Positions 62,376-64,000 of a stretch of 64,000 nt of DNA are shown piece by piece. This DNA comes from MA-ANB-1 sp965216445 (GTDB taxonomy: Bacteria; Actinomycetota; Acidimicrobiia; Spongiisociales; ZC4RG35): contig OZ244166.1 in NCBI GenBank assembly GCA_965216445.1, positions 1,922,001 through 1,986,000 of the forward strand, read 5' to 3'. The notes beneath the pieces were generated by a model. That model had not been told where the DNA came from, did no database searches, and saw nothing but the letters and a program-made list of their open reading frames with translations. Numbering within the stretch: the first letter of the stretch is position 1; every line of letters starts with the position of its first letter. The translations under genes were made by a program, and so were the position numbers.

Positions 62376-64000
62376 CTAAGGCGTTGCTGCTCCTTCGAGG
62401 ATTGCCTCGATCTCCCCAACCAGGCGCTCGGCTTCCTCGACCCAACGCTGGTAGCCAGCGAGGTCACCAGCAGCAAGAGCGGCTTCAGCATTGGCGAAGG
62501 CCGACGAAGCCTGGAGGACCAGTTCCTCTATTGTCTCGCCGTCTGGGATCGGGTCTCCGTCTCCTTCAGTAGCCGTTCCGAATACGAGGGACAATGCTCC
62601 ATCGAGAGTGTCAGCCCACTCCACCCTCTCACCGAACACAACGGCGACCCGACGGAACTCGGGGAATCCCCCGCCTTCGGCTTGGAGGAATATGGGCTGG
62701 ATATAGAGGAGCGACTCCTCGATCGGAATCACAAGGAGGTCGCCCTTGATCACCTGGGATCCCTGTGAGTCCCAGAGAGTGAACTGCTGGGAGATGTCGG
62801 CATCCTGTTCGATACGTTGGCCAACCTGCTCGGTCCCGTCGACGAGTTCTCCCTGGGGCATCCGGTAATCGATCAACCTTCCGTAGCGACCGGGGGTCGA
62901 GTCAGCCACGAGGAAACTCGACATGTTCTTCTTGGAAGCCGGTGTGAACGGTTGGAGCAGGAGATACGACAGGTCATCCTCTCCCGGAAGCTTGGTCAAC
63001 ACGTAATAGGGCAGGATGTCATCAATCGGATTGAATGTGTTTTCCGCCGTGAAACGGTCACCAATCAGAAGATTGATGCCCCCTTGTTCGTTGCGGGTGA
63101 TTGTGGATGGGTCAACCGGCAACGACCATGCGTCATTTCCGGTGATCAGCTCCGACTCGGAGGCGACGTGGTATTCGAGGTAAATCTCGGTTTGCATACG
63201 GAATAGATCCTGCGGGTATCGAAGATGCTCTTCCAGCCCTTCCGGCATTTCGGACATTGGCGCAAACAATCCGTCATACGTTCTCGCCCATGCCGCCACC
63301 AGCGGGTCAGCCTCGTCAGCCAGGTAGAAGGTGATATCCCCCTGGTATGCGTCAACGACGGCTTTCACTGAGTTGCGGATGTAGTTGGTGCCGAGGCTCA
63401 CATCGGTTGACCGATCCAAACGGGCTACATCCTGGATTTCCAACGGTGACGAATACGGATACATCGAAGACACCGTGTACAAGTCGAGAACCCACAGAAT
63501 CCGCCCGTTGACTATCACCGGATAAGGGTCGGTGTCCGGGAGGAGGAATGGCGCAACGTTTTGGGCAATTGACATCACATTTCTCTCAACCAGCACCGCG
63601 CTGTCCGGTCGAATCTCTCCCGAAATCAGGAGGTTCAAGTCGCGATACCGGAGTGCGAAGGCAATCTTCTTGAAGATATTGTCGAGAATTACGCCGGCGT
63701 CGCCCTGGTACTCGTTGTAGTCGGTCCCCTCACCGGGAAGAGGCACATCAACCTCCTGCGGCGAGGTTCCGGTCTTGACGTAAACCGGACGACCCTCGGT
63801 GTACGTTTCCCCGAAATACACCCTTGGCTCTTGAAGCTCGAGTCCTGCCACCTCCGCCTGGGGTGGGACGTCCTTGAGTAGGAACCGGGGTTGTCCGTTC
63901 GACTCGACGACATTGGCCTCGTTGACGACCGCACCAAGACCGTGCGTGTAGAAGAGTCTTTGGTTCTGCCAGTCTTCACGGGGCAGGGCGGTCTCCTCCA
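62376..64000 (-). CDS. UPF0182 family membrane protein, cut by right edge
   Basis: At least 540 residues of the large outer domain of a UPF0182 (COG1615) protein. Recognisable parts are QNQRLFYTHGLGAVVNEANV near the edge, LQEPRVYFGETY, ALRYRDLNLLISGEIRPDSA, SVKAVVDAYQGDITFYLAD and YPQDLFRMQTEIYLEYHV. The N-terminal membrane helices lie outside the window. The C-terminal 50 residues form an acidic helix (EEAERLVGEIEAIL). The function of the family is unknown. The frame stays open to base 64000. Confidence 0.93.
   Translation of the reverse strand, partial: EETALPREDWQNQRLFYTHGLGAVVNEANVVESNGQPRFLLKDVPPQAEVAGLELQEPRVYFGETYTEGRPVYVKTGTSPQEVDVPLPGEGTDYNEYQGDAGVILDNIFKKIAFALRYRDLNLLISGEIRPDSAVLVERNVMSIAQNVAPFLLPDTDPYPVIVNGRILWVLDLYTVSSMYPYSSPLEIQDVARLDRSTDVSLGTNYIRNSVKAVVDAYQGDITFYLADEADPLVAAWARTYDGLFAPMSEMPEGLEEHLRYPQDLFRMQTEIYLEYHVASESELITGNDAWSLPVDPSTITRNEQGGINLLIGDRFTAENTFNPIDDILPYYVLTKLPGEDDLSYLLLQPFTPASKKNMSSFLVADSTPGRYGRLIDYRMPQGELVDGTEQVGQRIEQDADISQQFTLWDSQGSQVIKGDLLVIPIEESLLYIQPIFLQAEGGGFPEFRRVAVVFGERVEWADTLDGALSLVFGTATEGDGDPIPDGETIEELVLQASSAFANAEAALAAGDLAGYQRWVEEAERLVGEIEAILEGAATP

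Overview
The window is a 64 kb piece of a high-GC genome that looks actinobacterial. It may be a deep-branching lineage such as Acidimicrobiia, but that placement is inferred from gene content only. Pointers are an AfsR/SARP-type regulator fused to a STAND NTPase, an ECF sigma factor with an RskA-like anti-sigma factor, an XRE/MmyB regulator, UPF0182 and DUF3179 proteins, several NarL-type two-component pairs, a DevR/DosR-like regulator with matching boxes, and frequent GTG and TTG starts. No rRNA, CRISPR array, transposase or integrase was found.

Regions. 1-2.6 kb: the tail of an unknown gene, two methyltransferase-like genes, a beta-rich protein and a nitrobindin-like protein. 2.6-12.8 kb: a stress block with a Ca-type P-ATPase, a small acidic protein, a baeRF-family protein, a membrane-linked universal stress protein, a hydrolase, a double SnoaL protein with a divergent AraC regulator, and a DevR-like response regulator followed by a Ca/Na exchanger. 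Palindromes close to GGGGCTTTCGGCCCT recur in this block and suggest a DosR-like dormancy regulon. 12.9-21.4 kb: a CNNM/CorC protein, a kinase/regulator pair with an ABC exporter, and XRE and TetR regulators with clear operators. 21.4-24.4 kb: a cell-surface protein with five cupredoxin-like domains and a lone LigD-type polymerase domain.

24.4-31.5 kb and 38.5-42.4 kb hold two copies of one ancestral locus (MMPL transporter, TetR regulator, SOD-like lipoprotein, cytochrome b561, MacB-type permease). Each copy has lost or broken different parts. The second copy lies inside a putative genomic island from 37.4 to 49.2 kb. The island is bounded by the initiator tRNA gene and a 43-bp direct repeat of that gene's 3' part. 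It also carries an operon of a response regulator, kinase, lipoprotein, adaptor, ABC ATPase, permease and b561. Between the copies sits a 1475-residue SARP-nSTAND-TM-WD40 protein, next to a divergent secreted HExxH protein.

49.3-64 kb is mostly core-like: a zinc-ribbon membrane protein, a universal stress protein, a tiny lipoprotein behind a SigF/SigB-type promoter, typA, an 850-bp non-coding tract of small hairpins, a photolyase/anti-sigma/ECF sigma set with a DUF3179 lipoprotein, a YbaK deacylase, a carbonic-anhydrase-like protein, an amidase lipoprotein, infA and a UPF0182 gene cut by the right edge. Two response regulators lack a canonical start codon at the expected site, and one C-to-G change would restore it in each. 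This could be sequence error or rare start codons.
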